A stretch of 64,000 bases of DNA from positions 101,335 through 165,334 of the forward strand of contig NZ_JAARLZ010000011.1 in NCBI RefSeq assembly GCF_011759365.1, read 5' to 3'. Under the pieces are notes generated by a model. It was given only the letters and a program-made list of their open reading frames with translations. It was not told the DNA's origin and did no database searches. Made by a program: the position numbers and the translations under genes. Origin of the DNA: Luteibacter anthropi. GTDB taxonomy: Bacteria > Pseudomonadota > Gammaproteobacteria > Xanthomonadales > Rhodanobacteraceae. Shown here in pieces: positions 49,691 through 57,661 of this stretch (positions are counted from its first letter, which is position 1; every line of letters begins with the position of its first letter).

Positions 49691-49717
49691 ACAGGTCGCG
49701 CGCGAGGCGCGCTTCTG
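49691..49717. repeat. Single degenerate REP unit
   Basis: GGTCGCGCGCGAGGCGCGCTTCTG between the metK stop and its terminator; an inverted half-unit with a changed end. Confidence 0.7.
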
Positions 49718-49727
49718 CGGATGGCGC

Positions 49728-50942
49728 TTAGCGCTTCTTGCCGCCGAGGCCGGCGGCGTCACGAAGGATTTCGGCCTTGTCGGTCTTTTCCCACGAGAAC
49801 GCGGTGTAGGTGCTGCCGTCGGCGCCCTTGACTTCGTACGGCTTGCGGCCGAAGTGACCGTAGGAAGCAGTCGGCTGGTAGATCGGGTGTACCAGGTCGA
49901 GCATCTTGATGATGCCGTACGGGCGCAGGTCGAAGTACTTGCGGATCAGCTTCTCGATCTTCTCGTCGGGAATCTTGCCGGTGCCGAAGGTGGTCACGGA
50001 GATCGAGGTCGGGTCGGCGACGCCGATGGCGTAGCTGACCTGGATTTCGCAACGGTCGGCGAGGCCGGCGGCGACGATGTTCTTGGCGACGTAGCGGGCG
50101 GCATAGGCGGCCGAACGGTCGACCTTCGAGGGGTCCTTGCCGGAGAACGCGCCACCACCGTGACGGGCCCAGCCGCCGTAGGTGTCGACGATGATCTTGC
50201 GGCCGGTGAGGCCGCAGTCGCCCACCGGGCCACCGATGACGAACTTGCCGGTCGGGTTGATGTGGAACTTGGTGTCCTTGTGCAGGAGCTTGGCCGGCAG
50301 CACCGGCTTCAGGATCAGCTCGCGCACGCCTTCGACGAGGTCTTTCTGCTTCACGCCCGGATCGTGCTGGGTGGAGAGCACGACGGCGTCGATGGCAACA
50401 GCCTCGCCGGCTTCGTTGTAGCGCAGGGTGACCTGGCTCTTGGCATCCGGGCGCAGCCACGGCAGCGGCGAATTCTTCTTCTTACGGACCTTGGCCTGCT
50501 GTTCCACCAGACGGTGGCTCAGGTGGATGGCGGCCGGCATGTACTCGGCGGTTTCGTTGGTGGCGTAGCCGAACATGAGGCCCTGGTCGCCGGCACCCTG
50601 TTCTTCGGGCTTCTTGCGGTCCACGCCTTGGTTGATGTCCGGGGACTGCTTGCCGATGAGGTTCAGCACGCCGCAGGTGGCGCCGTCGAAGCCGACGTCG
50701 GAGGAGTTGTAGCCGATGTCGAGGATGACCTGGCGGGTCAGGGCTTCGAGGTCGATCCACGCGCTGGTGGTGATTTCGCCCGCAACGATGGCGACGCCGG
50801 TCTTCACCAGCGTTTCGCAGGCCACGCGAGCGCGCGGGTCTTGAGCCAGGATGGCGTCGAGAACGGCGTCGGAGATCTGGTCGGCGATTTTGTCCGGATG
50901 GCCTTCGGAGACCGACTCGGAGGTGAAGAGGTAGTTGCTCAT
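49728..50942 (-). CDS. metK: S-adenosylmethionine synthetase
   Basis: A 404-residue enzyme that makes SAM from methionine and ATP. It shows [36 protein letters not shown], the ATP-binding [19 protein letters not shown], and [20 protein letters not shown]. The length is normal. The leader contains a TATCC...GGATA inverted repeat and the ATATATCCTTCT string shared with the metF upstream region, which suggests common control of SAM-cycle genes. Confidence 0.97.
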   Translation of the reverse strand: MSNYLFTSESVSEGHPDKIADQISDAVLDAILAQDPRARVACETLVKTGVAIVAGEITTSAWIDLEALTRQVILDIGYNSSDVGFDGATCGVLNLIGKQSPDINQGVDRKKPEEQGAGDQGLMFGYATNETAEYMPAAIHLSHRLVEQQAKVRKKKNSPLPWLRPDAKSQVTLRYNEAGEAVAIDAVVLSTQHDPGVKQKDLVEGVRELILKPVLPAKLLHKDTKFHINPTGKFVIGGPVGDCGLTGRKIIVDTYGGWARHGGGAFSGKDPSKVDRSAAYAARYVAKNIVAAGLADRCEIQVSYAIGVADPTSISVTTFGTGKIPDEKIEKLIRKYFDLRPYGIIKMLDLVHPIYQPTASYGHFGRKPYEVKGADGSTYTAFSWEKTDKAEILRDAAGLGGKKR

Positions 50943-50949
50943 CGCTGGG

Positions 50950-50980
50950 ATATATCCTTCTTTACGGATAAAGAGATAAA
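50950..50980. promoter_or_regulatory. Putative methionine-cycle operator in the metK leader
   Basis: ATATATCCTTCT (identical to 30380-30391) is joined to TTTACGGATA and AAGAGATAAA. On the minus strand a TATCAT (-10-like) lies just upstream near 50992-50997, so the site would overlap the transcription start. Confidence 0.45.
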
Positions 50981-51102
50981 AGGGGGCGGGGTATGATACA
51001 CGGCCCCTTGGCCGTTTGCAGCGGGAAGGGTACCGCCCGGGGGTGACGATTGCATGGATGTTCAGGGGGCGGGGTGGGTGGTGGGTGGAAATTCGCTTCG
51101 GG

Positions 51103-51197
51103 CCGGTCGCGCGCGAGGCGCGCTCCTACATGCCCACCTGAGGCTATATACAAATGCCCCACCCGGCCATGTAGGAGCGCGCTTCGCGCGCGACCGG
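51103..51197. repeat. Two REP units in outward inverted arrangement
   Basis: ...GGCGCGCTCCTACA (51103-51130) and TGTAGGAGCGCGCTTCGCGC (from 51170) are separated by 39 bp, the opposite layout to most pairs. They lie in the 445-bp gap between metK and the glycosyltransferase, which otherwise holds only the palindrome at 51276. Confidence 0.85.
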
Positions 51198-51275
51198 CCC
51201 GGAGACGACGCCCCGGATCAAGGGGCGCCCCCGAAGACGGTTCAGAGCCGGTTTCGAACCGCCTTCCCTCCGCCA

Positions 51276-51305
51276 TTTATCTCTATATTCGAATAAAGAG
51301 ATAAA
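51276..51305. promoter_or_regulatory. 30-bp AT-rich palindrome (putative SAM-cycle operator)
   Basis: TTTATCTCTATATTC faces GAATAAAGAGATAAA, with 14 of 15 positions symmetric. It contains the TTTATCTC/GAGATAAA arms also found before metK and ahcY. It lies 82 bp upstream of the glycosyltransferase start and 334 bp upstream of metK. Confidence 0.5.
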
Positions 51306-51387
51306 TGGGGCTCACGAGGCAAAAAGTAGCCGTCCGGACGTCCAAAGTCAAATGCGGCACCATGCGGTGGATGAACGGAGATGACCG

Positions 51388-52662
51388 ATGGCGCAACGGC
51401 ACGTGGTGATCGCGACGGTGGGATCGCAGGGGGATCTTTTCCCCTTCCTTGCCGTTGGCCGCGAGCTAGTGGCACGGGGGCATCGGGTGACCGTGGGTGC
51501 CCATGCGATGCATCGTGATGCCGTGGTGGCAGCGGGCCTGGATTTCGTGGTTGCCAGTGGCATTGCCGAGCCCCGGGACAAGGCCGCGTTTGCCGCGCGC
51601 GCGTTCCATCCGCTGCGCGGCCCACGCTTCGTGGTGCATGAACTTGCGGCACGCGATGTGGCGGAGAGTCACGCGTTGCTTGCACCGGTGTGCGCCGATG
51701 CGGATGTCATCGTGACTACCACGCTCGCATTTGCCGGCCAGATACTCGGCGAAACATCGAACGCCGCATGGCTCTCGGCGGTGCTGTCGCCATCGGTGTT
51801 CCTTGCCGCCGACGATCCGCCGGCTACCGGTATCGGGTGGCTCGATCGTTATCTGCGTGGCTCGCCGCGTCGCGGTGCGTGGCTGCGCCAGGTGGCAGAG
51901 GCGGTCACGTCATCGTGGACGGTGCCCGTGCGGCAGTTTCGTCGCTCGCTGGGATTGGCGCCGGTGTCGCCGTGGGGCGATCCGTTTCATCGCGGCCAGC
52001 ATGCGCGCGATGGGGTGCTGGCGATGTACTCGCCGCTGCTTGGTGCGTTGCCTGCCGATGTACCTGAGAAAACGACACAGGTCGGTTGGTGTCGTTACAC
52101 GGCGGATGATGGATCGCTGGACGATGCGCTCATGCGCTTTCTCGATATGGGCGAGCCTCCGCTGGTCTTCACGCTGGGCTCGGCAGCGGTGCATGCCGGT
52201 GAATCGTTCCTGCGCGAAAGCATCGAGGCCACACGCATGCTCGGGCGTCGTGCGGTGCTGCTGGCGGGATCGCCCGGGCTCCGGGAGCGGTTGCCGCCGT
52301 TGCCCGCGCAGATCATTGCGGTGGATTACGCATCGCACGGTGCGCTGTTCGAACGCGCAGCGGCGGTTGTGCATCACGGTGGCATCGGTACCACCCACGA
52401 AGCCTTGCGCGCGGGCGTTCCGATGCTCGTCGTACCGCATGGTTTCGACCAGCCGGACAACGCGGCGCGTGTGCATCGGCTGGGTGTTGCTGCGGTGTTG
52501 CCGTCCGGACGTTACCGGGCCGACCGTGCGGCAGGGGCGTTGCGCCGCTTGCTCGCCGATCCCGACATCGATGCGCGTGCATCGGCCGTGGCGGCATCGC
52601 TTCGTGTCGAACAGGGCGCTTCGATGGCGGCATCCACCATCGAAGCCGCCATGTCGTTGTAG
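51388..52662 (+). CDS. GT1-family glycosyltransferase (RhlB-like)
   Basis: A 424-residue GT-B enzyme related to rhamnosyltransferase RhlB and macrolide or sterol UDP-glycosyltransferases. The N-terminal half begins VVIATVGSQGDLFPFLAVGRELVARGHRV. The C-terminal nucleotide-sugar site is VDYASHGALFERAAAVVHHGGIGTTHEALRAGVPMLVVPHGFDQPDNAARV. It probably glycosylates a lipid or secondary metabolite; acceptor and donor are unknown. The ATG at 51388 has GGAG upstream. The TAG stop is the TAG of a REP element that begins at 52659. Confidence 0.87.
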   Translation: MAQRHVVIATVGSQGDLFPFLAVGRELVARGHRVTVGAHAMHRDAVVAAGLDFVVASGIAEPRDKAAFAARAFHPLRGPRFVVHELAARDVAESHALLAPVCADADVIVTTTLAFAGQILGETSNAAWLSAVLSPSVFLAADDPPATGIGWLDRYLRGSPRRGAWLRQVAEAVTSSWTVPVRQFRRSLGLAPVSPWGDPFHRGQHARDGVLAMYSPLLGALPADVPEKTTQVGWCRYTADDGSLDDALMRFLDMGEPPLVFTLGSAAVHAGESFLRESIEATRMLGRRAVLLAGSPGLRERLPPLPAQIIAVDYASHGALFERAAAVVHHGGIGTTHEALRAGVPMLVVPHGFDQPDNAARVHRLGVAAVLPSGRYRADRAAGALRRLLADPDIDARASAVAASLRVEQGASMAASTIEAAMSL

Positions 52663-52727
52663 GAGCGCGCCTTGCGCGCGACCGGGGTTATCGCAAAAAC
52701 GGGTCGCGCGCGAGGCGCGCTCCTACA
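52659..52727. repeat. REP element overlapping the glycosyltransferase stop codon
   Basis: An inverted REP pair between convergent genes. TGTAG at its left edge provides the glycosyltransferase stop (TAG at 52660-52662). Confidence 0.9.
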
Positions 52728-52735
52728 CATGCAGG

Positions 52736-53536
52736 TCAGGCGTGGATGCCATAGCGCGAGGCGGGGCGCGACTTCGACAGCTCGCCGAACAGCGCGCGAC
52801 GTGCATTTTCCAGCGCGTCCACCAGTCCCTGGTCTTCCACCGCCGGCAAGGTCACCAGTTCACCGGCTTCCAGCCCGGCAAGCGATGCATCCACCATGTC
52901 TTCCGCGCTCATCACCCAGCTCGCATCGAGCTGGTTCACGGCCACGCCGGCCGTCGGCCAGAACTCCGTGGCAGTCGCGCCGGGCAATACGGCCTGTACG
53001 CGAATCCCCTTGTCGGCAAGCTCGTGATGCATCGACTGGCTCAGTGCCAGCACAAACGCCTTGCTGCCACCGTAGACGCCATTGAGCATGTGGGGCGCGA
53101 TGGCGACGATGGACGCGATGTTGATCACCGTGCCACCGCCGTGACCGATCATTACAGGCACGGCCTTGTACGCGAGCCGCGTGGCGGCCGTGACGTTGAG
53201 GGTGATCATGTCGGTGATGGCGCCGATGTCGGATTCCAGCAGCGGCGTCCGCGAGCCCACGCCGGCGTTGTTGACCAGCACCGTGAGGTGGTCCGTTTCG
53301 CCGATGACCTGCTCGACCCTGGCGATGTCTTCGTCGCGGATCAGGTCGGCCACCACGACACGCACGGCGCGGCCGGTATCGGTGGCGATTTTCCGCGCCA
53401 GCGCATCCAGCTTGTCCTTGCTGCGGGCGACCAGGATCAGGTCGTGGCCAAGGCGCGCAAGGCGGTCGGCGTAGACGGCGCCGATACCTGAGGAGGCACC
53501 GGTGATGAGGGCGGTTCCGGGATTCGTGGTGGTCAT
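52736..53536 (-). CDS. Short-chain dehydrogenase/reductase
   Basis: A 266-residue classical SDR. The NAD(P) motif is ITGASSGIGAVYADRLARLG (T-G-x3-G-x-G), then NNAGVG, the catalytic Ser in NIASIVAIAP and Y-x3-K in VYGGSKAFVLAL. The Arg in LILVARSKDK favours NADP. The substrate is unknown. The ATG is at 53536. Two copies of a TATGCACA-containing palindrome lie just upstream, also found before the MarR gene that follows on the same strand, so MarR repression is likely. Confidence 0.9.
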   Translation of the reverse strand: MTTTNPGTALITGASSGIGAVYADRLARLGHDLILVARSKDKLDALARKIATDTGRAVRVVVADLIRDEDIARVEQVIGETDHLTVLVNNAGVGSRTPLLESDIGAITDMITLNVTAATRLAYKAVPVMIGHGGGTVINIASIVAIAPHMLNGVYGGSKAFVLALSQSMHHELADKGIRVQAVLPGATATEFWPTAGVAVNQLDASWVMSAEDMVDASLAGLEAGELVTLPAVEDQGLVDALENARRALFGELSKSRPASRYGIHA

Positions 53537-53547
53537 GGTCTTGTCTC

Positions 53548-53591
53548 TGTGTATATGCACATTTATGAATGATATGTGTGTATGCACATAT
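53548..53591. promoter_or_regulatory. Two MarR-type operators upstream of the SDR gene
   Basis: Site 1 is TGTGTATATGCACA (53548-53561). Site 2 is ATATGTGTGTATGCACATAT (53572-53591), with 7-bp symmetric arms. The sites are 24-25 bp apart and lie 12-55 bp before the SDR start. A third copy precedes the MarR gene. Confidence 0.65.
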
Positions 53592-53608
53592 CGGAACAAA
53601 AAAAGGCT

Positions 53609-54034
53609 TTACTCGATCTCGCTCATTTGCAGCAGGGCCTTGCGGGCGGCTGCGGCGGCATCCTCACCACCGAAGCGGGCGACGAACTCGTCCTGTGCGG
53701 CCTGCCACAGGGGCGATGCCTCGGCCACCCGCGTCACCCCTGCGAGGGTAAGCGTGTAGCTGTTCTGACGACTGTCAGCAGCCGAACTGCGGACGGCGAC
53801 CAGCCCATCGCGCTCCAGAGGTTTCAGGGCGCGGATCACGCTGGTTCTGTCCATCACCATGTCTTCCGACAGCTGGCGCATGCCGATCCCGGGCTGCTCT
53901 TCGATCAGCACGAGGATCGAAAACTGATTGCTCGTCAGCCCCGTGGCGGCCAGGTGACGCTCGTAGTCCCGGGTAAGGGCGCGCGCCGCCTGGCGGACGG
54001 CAAAGCAGTTGCAGAAGTCGAGGCGGCTGGTCAT
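53609..54034 (-). CDS. MarR-family transcriptional regulator
   Basis: A 141-residue winged-helix regulator: GLTSNQFSILVLIEEQPGIG, the recognition-helix region RQLSEDMVMDRTSVIRALKP and the wing LVAVRSSAADSRQNSYTLTL. It lies about 70 bp upstream of the SDR gene on the same strand. Operators of the same sequence lie before both genes, which fits an autoregulated repressor of the SDR. Two Cys residues near the N-terminus (CNC at about 8-10) could sense oxidants or electrophiles; this is a guess from position alone. Confidence 0.9.
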   Translation of the reverse strand: MTSRLDFCNCFAVRQAARALTRDYERHLAATGLTSNQFSILVLIEEQPGIGMRQLSEDMVMDRTSVIRALKPLERDGLVAVRSSAADSRQNSYTLTLAGVTRVAEASPLWQAAQDEFVARFGGEDAAAAARKALLQMSEIE

Positions 54035-54045
54035 AGCCAGAGAAT

Positions 54046-54063
54046 GGTGTGCGTATGCACATA
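54046..54063. promoter_or_regulatory. MarR-type operator upstream of the marR-like gene
   Basis: GGTGTGCGTATGCACATA, 15 of 18 bases identical to the core of site 2 (53573-53590), 12 bp before the regulator's ATG. Confidence 0.6.
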
Positions 54064-54098
54064 AGTCAATGGCAGGAAGCTGATCATTCCATGATCGT

Positions 54099-54186
54099 CG
54101 TAGGAGCGCGCCTCGCGCTCGACCGGTCCGGGCGAAGGATTGACGGTCGTGGTATCGGCCGGTCGCGCGCAGGGCGCGCTCCTACA
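54099..54186. repeat. REP element, paired inverted copy
   Basis: GTAGGAGCGCGCCTCGCGCT faces GGGCGCGCTCCTACA, between the divergent MarR-like gene and gcd. Confidence 0.85.
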
Positions 54187-54301
54187 GGGCCCGTGCCGGA
54201 TCCGCGTACACGGCATCTCTACCTGTCATGTCTATCTTTAGTGGCCTGGAGCGACCCGGCACCTCGTGTGCGAGCCGCGCTATCCATCCTGGAGAAGCGA
54301 T

Positions 54302-56692
54302 ATGTCATCCCGTCCCCCCTTGCATCGCCCGCCACGCATCAGTGGCGTGGTGATCGCCATCCTTGGCTTCCTCCTTGCCGCCGGAGGCGCCTGGCTGGTG
54401 GCCCTGGGCGGTTCGTTCTATTACCTGATCGCGGGTCTCGCGGTGGGTGTCACTGGCGTATTGCTGGCAAGGGGAGCGGCCAGTGCCTTATGGCTCTACG
54501 CCGTCACCCTGCTGGCGACCGCCATCTGGGCCATGCACGAGGTGGGTCTCGACGGCTGGTCGCTGGAGCCGCGCCTGTTGGTGCCCGTGCTGCTGGGCAT
54601 CTACCTGCTCATGCCCTGGGTTCGCCGAGGGCTGCTGCCACCGCGGACCGGTGCGATCGCTGTCGCGGTGGCCGTGCTCGTTGGCATCGGCGTGGGTGTC
54701 GCCGGCTTCATGCAGCCGGTGGGTACGCAGGGTGAAAGCGTGGCGCGCAACCTGCCCGATGGCGGTGACAGTTCGGTAGCCGACGGCGACTGGATGTTCT
54801 ACGGCCGCACGCCGAAGGGCGACCGTTTCTCGCCGCTGGACCAGATCAACGCGGGCAACGTGAAAAACCTGAAGGTCGCGTGGACGGCGCGGACGGGCGA
54901 CACCATGCGCCCCGGCGAAGACGTTGGCGGCACCGACGCCGGCCACGAGTTCAACTTCGAAAACACCCCCATCAAGGTCAACGACACGCTCTACGTCTGT
55001 ACCGGGCACAGCTGGGTGGTGGCCTTCGATGCGGCCACCGGACAGAAGAAGTGGAGCTTCGACCCGAAGGCCAACACGGATGCCGACGTCTATCTCGCCT
55101 GCCGTGGCGTGGCCTACTACGAAGCTCCGGCAGGCACCCAGACGGACTGCCCGCGTCGCATCATCGCCCCCGTGCTCGATGCACGCGTGCTGGCGCTGAA
55201 TGCCGACACCGGCAAACCCTGCGAAGACTTCGGCGAACACGGCTTCATCTCGCTCACCCAGTACCTCGGCCACGTGCCGGCGGGCTTCCACTTCGTCACG
55301 TCGCCGCCGCTGGTGTTGCAGGATCGCGTGATCCTCGGCGGCTGGGTCTTCGACAACCAGGCCGAGAACGAGCCGTCCGGTGCGATCCGTGCCTTCGATC
55401 CGATGAGCGGCAAGCTCGTCTGGGCCTGGGATGTCGGCCACGATCCGCAGAACTGGCTGCCTGGCCCCGACGACCAGCTCACGCGTGGCACGCCGAACGC
55501 CTGGGGTGTGTACACCGCCGATCCGGATCTGGGCATGGTCTATCTGCCGATGGGCAATGCCACGCCAGACTACTTCGGCGGCCATCGCCGTCCGTTCGAC
55601 GAGAAGTATTCAAGCTCCACCGTTGCGCTGGATATCCGCACGGGCGAACCGAAGTGGGTTTACCAGAACACGCACCATGACCTGTGGGACATGGACGTAC
55701 CCGTCGGCCCCTCGCTGGTAGACCTTCCCGGACAGAACGGCGGCGCAAGTATTCCCGCACTGGTACAGACCACCAAGCGCGGCGAGTTCTTCGTACTCGA
55801 CCGCCGCACCGGCAAGCCCGTGACCGACGTGGAAGAAAAACCTGTTCCGCAAGGCGCGGTTCCCGGTGACTGGACCTCGCCCACACAGCCCTATTCCACG
55901 GGTATGCCATCGCTCACGCCGGCCGACCTGAAGGAAGAACACCTGTGGGGTGCCACGCCGTTCGATCAGCTGATGTGCCGCATCGAATTCCGCAAGGCGG
56001 TCTACAAGGGCCAGTTCACGCCACCGCAGCTGAAAGACACCATCGTTTACCCCGCCTTTGACGGCGTGATCGACTGGCACGGTGCGTCCATCGATCCTTA
56101 CAACAAGCTCATCATCGCCAATGCGAACTACATCCCCTTCATCATCAGCCTCGCGCCGCGTGGACCGGCGGAAGCCAAGGGCCTGGTGAAACCCTGGGAT
56201 GGCACGGGCAACGAACCGAAGGTCGGCGGTGGTCTCGCCCCGCAATACGGCACGCCATACGTCGGCAAGGTGCATCCGTGGCTGAATCCATTGGGCGTGC
56301 CGTGCAATCCGCCGCCGTGGGGCACGATTGCCGCCATCGATCTGGTGACCCACAGGCTCGTCTGGGAACATCCGCTGGGCACCACGCGCGACACCGGCCC
56401 GTTCGGCACGCACGTCAATGCGCCGCTGCCGACCGGCATCTTCAACATCGGCGGCAACATGACGACGCGCGGCGGCCTGGTCTTCATCGGCGCCACGGCA
56501 GACAACTACCTGCGTGCCATCGACGAGCGCACGGGCAGGGAATTGTGGAAGGCACGCCTGCCGGCCGGTGGACAGGCCAATCCGATGTCGTACTCGGTCA
56601 ATGGCAAGCAGTACGTCGTGATCGCCGCAGGCGGCCATAGCGGACTGGGCACGACATCGGGTGACTATGTCGTGGCTTATACCCTGCCGTAA
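54302..56692 (+). CDS. gcd: Membrane-bound PQQ-dependent glucose dehydrogenase
   Basis: A 796-residue quinoprotein. The N-terminal membrane domain has five hydrophobic segments (about residues 12-140). A periplasmic eight-bladed propeller follows: DWMFYGRTPKGDRFSPLDQI, NTPIKVNDTLYVCTGHSWV, VYQNTHHDLWDMDVPVGPSL, LKEEHLWGATPFDQLMCRIE and the C-terminal GGNMTTRGGLVFIGATADNY. It oxidises glucose to gluconolactone in the periplasm and passes electrons to ubiquinone. The acid produced can dissolve mineral phosphate. The ATG at 54302 has GGAGAAG upstream. No pqq genes are in the window. Confidence 0.95.
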   Translation: MSSRPPLHRPPRISGVVIAILGFLLAAGGAWLVALGGSFYYLIAGLAVGVTGVLLARGAASALWLYAVTLLATAIWAMHEVGLDGWSLEPRLLVPVLLGIYLLMPWVRRGLLPPRTGAIAVAVAVLVGIGVGVAGFMQPVGTQGESVARNLPDGGDSSVADGDWMFYGRTPKGDRFSPLDQINAGNVKNLKVAWTARTGDTMRPGEDVGGTDAGHEFNFENTPIKVNDTLYVCTGHSWVVAFDAATGQKKWSFDPKANTDADVYLACRGVAYYEAPAGTQTDCPRRIIAPVLDARVLALNADTGKPCEDFGEHGFISLTQYLGHVPAGFHFVTSPPLVLQDRVILGGWVFDNQAENEPSGAIRAFDPMSGKLVWAWDVGHDPQNWLPGPDDQLTRGTPNAWGVYTADPDLGMVYLPMGNATPDYFGGHRRPFDEKYSSSTVALDIRTGEPKWVYQNTHHDLWDMDVPVGPSLVDLPGQNGGASIPALVQTTKRGEFFVLDRRTGKPVTDVEEKPVPQGAVPGDWTSPTQPYSTGMPSLTPADLKEEHLWGATPFDQLMCRIEFRKAVYKGQFTPPQLKDTIVYPAFDGVIDWHGASIDPYNKLIIANANYIPFIISLAPRGPAEAKGLVKPWDGTGNEPKVGGGLAPQYGTPYVGKVHPWLNPLGVPCNPPPWGTIAAIDLVTHRLVWEHPLGTTRDTGPFGTHVNAPLPTGIFNIGGNMTTRGGLVFIGATADNYLRAIDERTGRELWKARLPAGGQANPMSYSVNGKQYVVIAAGGHSGLGTTSGDYVVAYTLP

Positions 56693-56711
56693 CGATGAAG
56701 CACCGTATCCC

Positions 56712-56797
56712 TGTAGGAGCGTGCTTGCGCGCGACCGGATGCATCGAAACGATGAATGTATTCGCGATAACCGGTCGCGCGCAGGCGCGCTCCTACA
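56712..56797. repeat. REP element, paired inverted copy
   Basis: Lies directly after gcd; TGTAGGAGCGTGCTTGCGCG faces GGCGCGCTCCTACA. It opens the gene-free stretch 56693-57357. Confidence 0.88.
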
Positions 56798-56816
56798 AGA
56801 TCACCGTGAGATAGGT

Positions 56817-57064
56817 AGAGGCGACGGGGGCGGCCCTTGGCGCGACTTGATGGAGGTGAGGGGAGCGGGCGGAAAAGGCCGCGTAGCGGGGCCGGCCAGG
56901 AAGGCCGGCCCTTTTCGCCGAGGCACGGAGGCCGAGTCGAAAAGCCCCGCCCGCTCCCCGTGCCCGAAGGGGCGCAAGCCATAAGACACTGAGCCGCGCA
57001 GCGGCTCCTCCTTTCCCGAGGGACACCGCAGGCCGGAGCGCCAAGGGCCGCCCCCGTCGCCTCT
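56817..57064. repeat. 245-bp element with terminal inverted repeats, copy C (inverted)
   Basis: Reverse orientation relative to copies A and B, ends AGAGGCGACGGG...CCCGTCGCCTCT. The extra flanking similarity continues to about 57195 (CTACGGAGC blocks and CATCGCCGATGCGATCGG), matching the left flank of copy B. Confidence 0.75.
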
Positions 57065-57229
57065 GCACCGCCACGTGCCAGCGCCGATGCGAGGGCGATA
57101 GGCGAGCTCTTCCTACGGAGCGAAACACCACATGGGTTGGGTTTCTACGGAGCCCAACATCGCCGATGCGATCGGCTCCCGCACCTTCGGTAGGTGAGCC
57201 CCTTTTCAACTGGCGACGCTACGTATCAA

Positions 57230-57256
57230 ACGGTCGCGCGCAGGCGCGCTCCTACA
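57230..57256. repeat. Single REP unit
   Basis: GGTCGCGCGCAGGCGCGCTC and CTACA, lying just upstream of the EF-G paralogue promoter. Confidence 0.8.
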
Positions 57257-57263
57257 GGGGCTC

Positions 57264-57291
57264 TTGAAATGGGTGGGGGTGGCCTTATGTT
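57264..57291 (+). promoter_or_regulatory. Putative promoter of the EF-G paralogue leader
   Basis: TTGAAA (57264-57269) and TATGTT (57286-57291), 16 bp apart. Transcription would start near 57298, giving a leader of about 360 nt before the EF-G ATG. Confidence 0.5.
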
Positions 57292-57357
57292 GGCTGCCAT
57301 CGGTTGCTGCCTGCCCTGGGCAGGCGTAGCATCCGCATCCTGAAACCGGAGTTGACC

Positions 57358-57456
57358 ATGTCATCGTGCAAGCACGCATTGATCCACCTGCCAACGATCG
57401 CCCCATGGGCGCGTCGCGGGTGCGCGCGTGCCGTGAATGGCGGAGCCTCGTCGTAA
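57358..57456 (+). CDS. Putative 32-residue leader peptide of the EF-G paralogue
   Basis: The ATG at 57358 has CCGGAG seven bases upstream; the ORF ends with TAA at 57454-57456, 27 bp before the terminator at 57484. The peptide begins MSSCKHALIHLPTIAPWARR. Its codons 20-22 (CGC GGG TGC) contain GCGGGTGC (57416-57423), the exact complement of GCACCCGC in the terminator's 5' arm. A ribosome held early in this ORF would leave that segment free to block the terminator. It is a candidate sensor of slow translation; whether it is translated is not shown. Confidence 0.5.
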   Translation: MSSCKHALIHLPTIAPWARRGCARAVNGGASS

Positions 57457-57483
57457 GACGACCCCGACGCCACCGGATACCTC

Positions 57484-57510
57484 AAAGCACCCGCAAGGGT
57501 GCTTTTTTTT
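57484..57510 (+). terminator. Intrinsic terminator/attenuator before the EF-G paralogue
   Basis: A perfect 9-bp stem AAAGCACCC / GGGTGCTTT with a GCAA loop and a run of eight T residues. It lies between the leader ORF and the EF-G gene on the coding strand, so it would stop transcription of that gene unless opened. Confidence 0.85.
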
Positions 57511-57661
57511 GCCTTCCAAACCTGGAGCAACGTGCCGTGAAGAACTGCCGCGAACCCCGATCCTGATCCGTTCCGCTCACGCCAGGGGCGACGGTAAGGA
57601 CTCGGGGAATGCCTCGCTCGACATCGTTATCGAGCCCCTGGCGATCCCATCAGGAACCGTT

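Noticed and set aside
57437..57661. N-terminal extension of the EF-G paralogue back to 57437
   Set aside because: It would run through a strong terminator and encode a non-EF-G tail; the ATG at 57662 gives the normal EF-G start.
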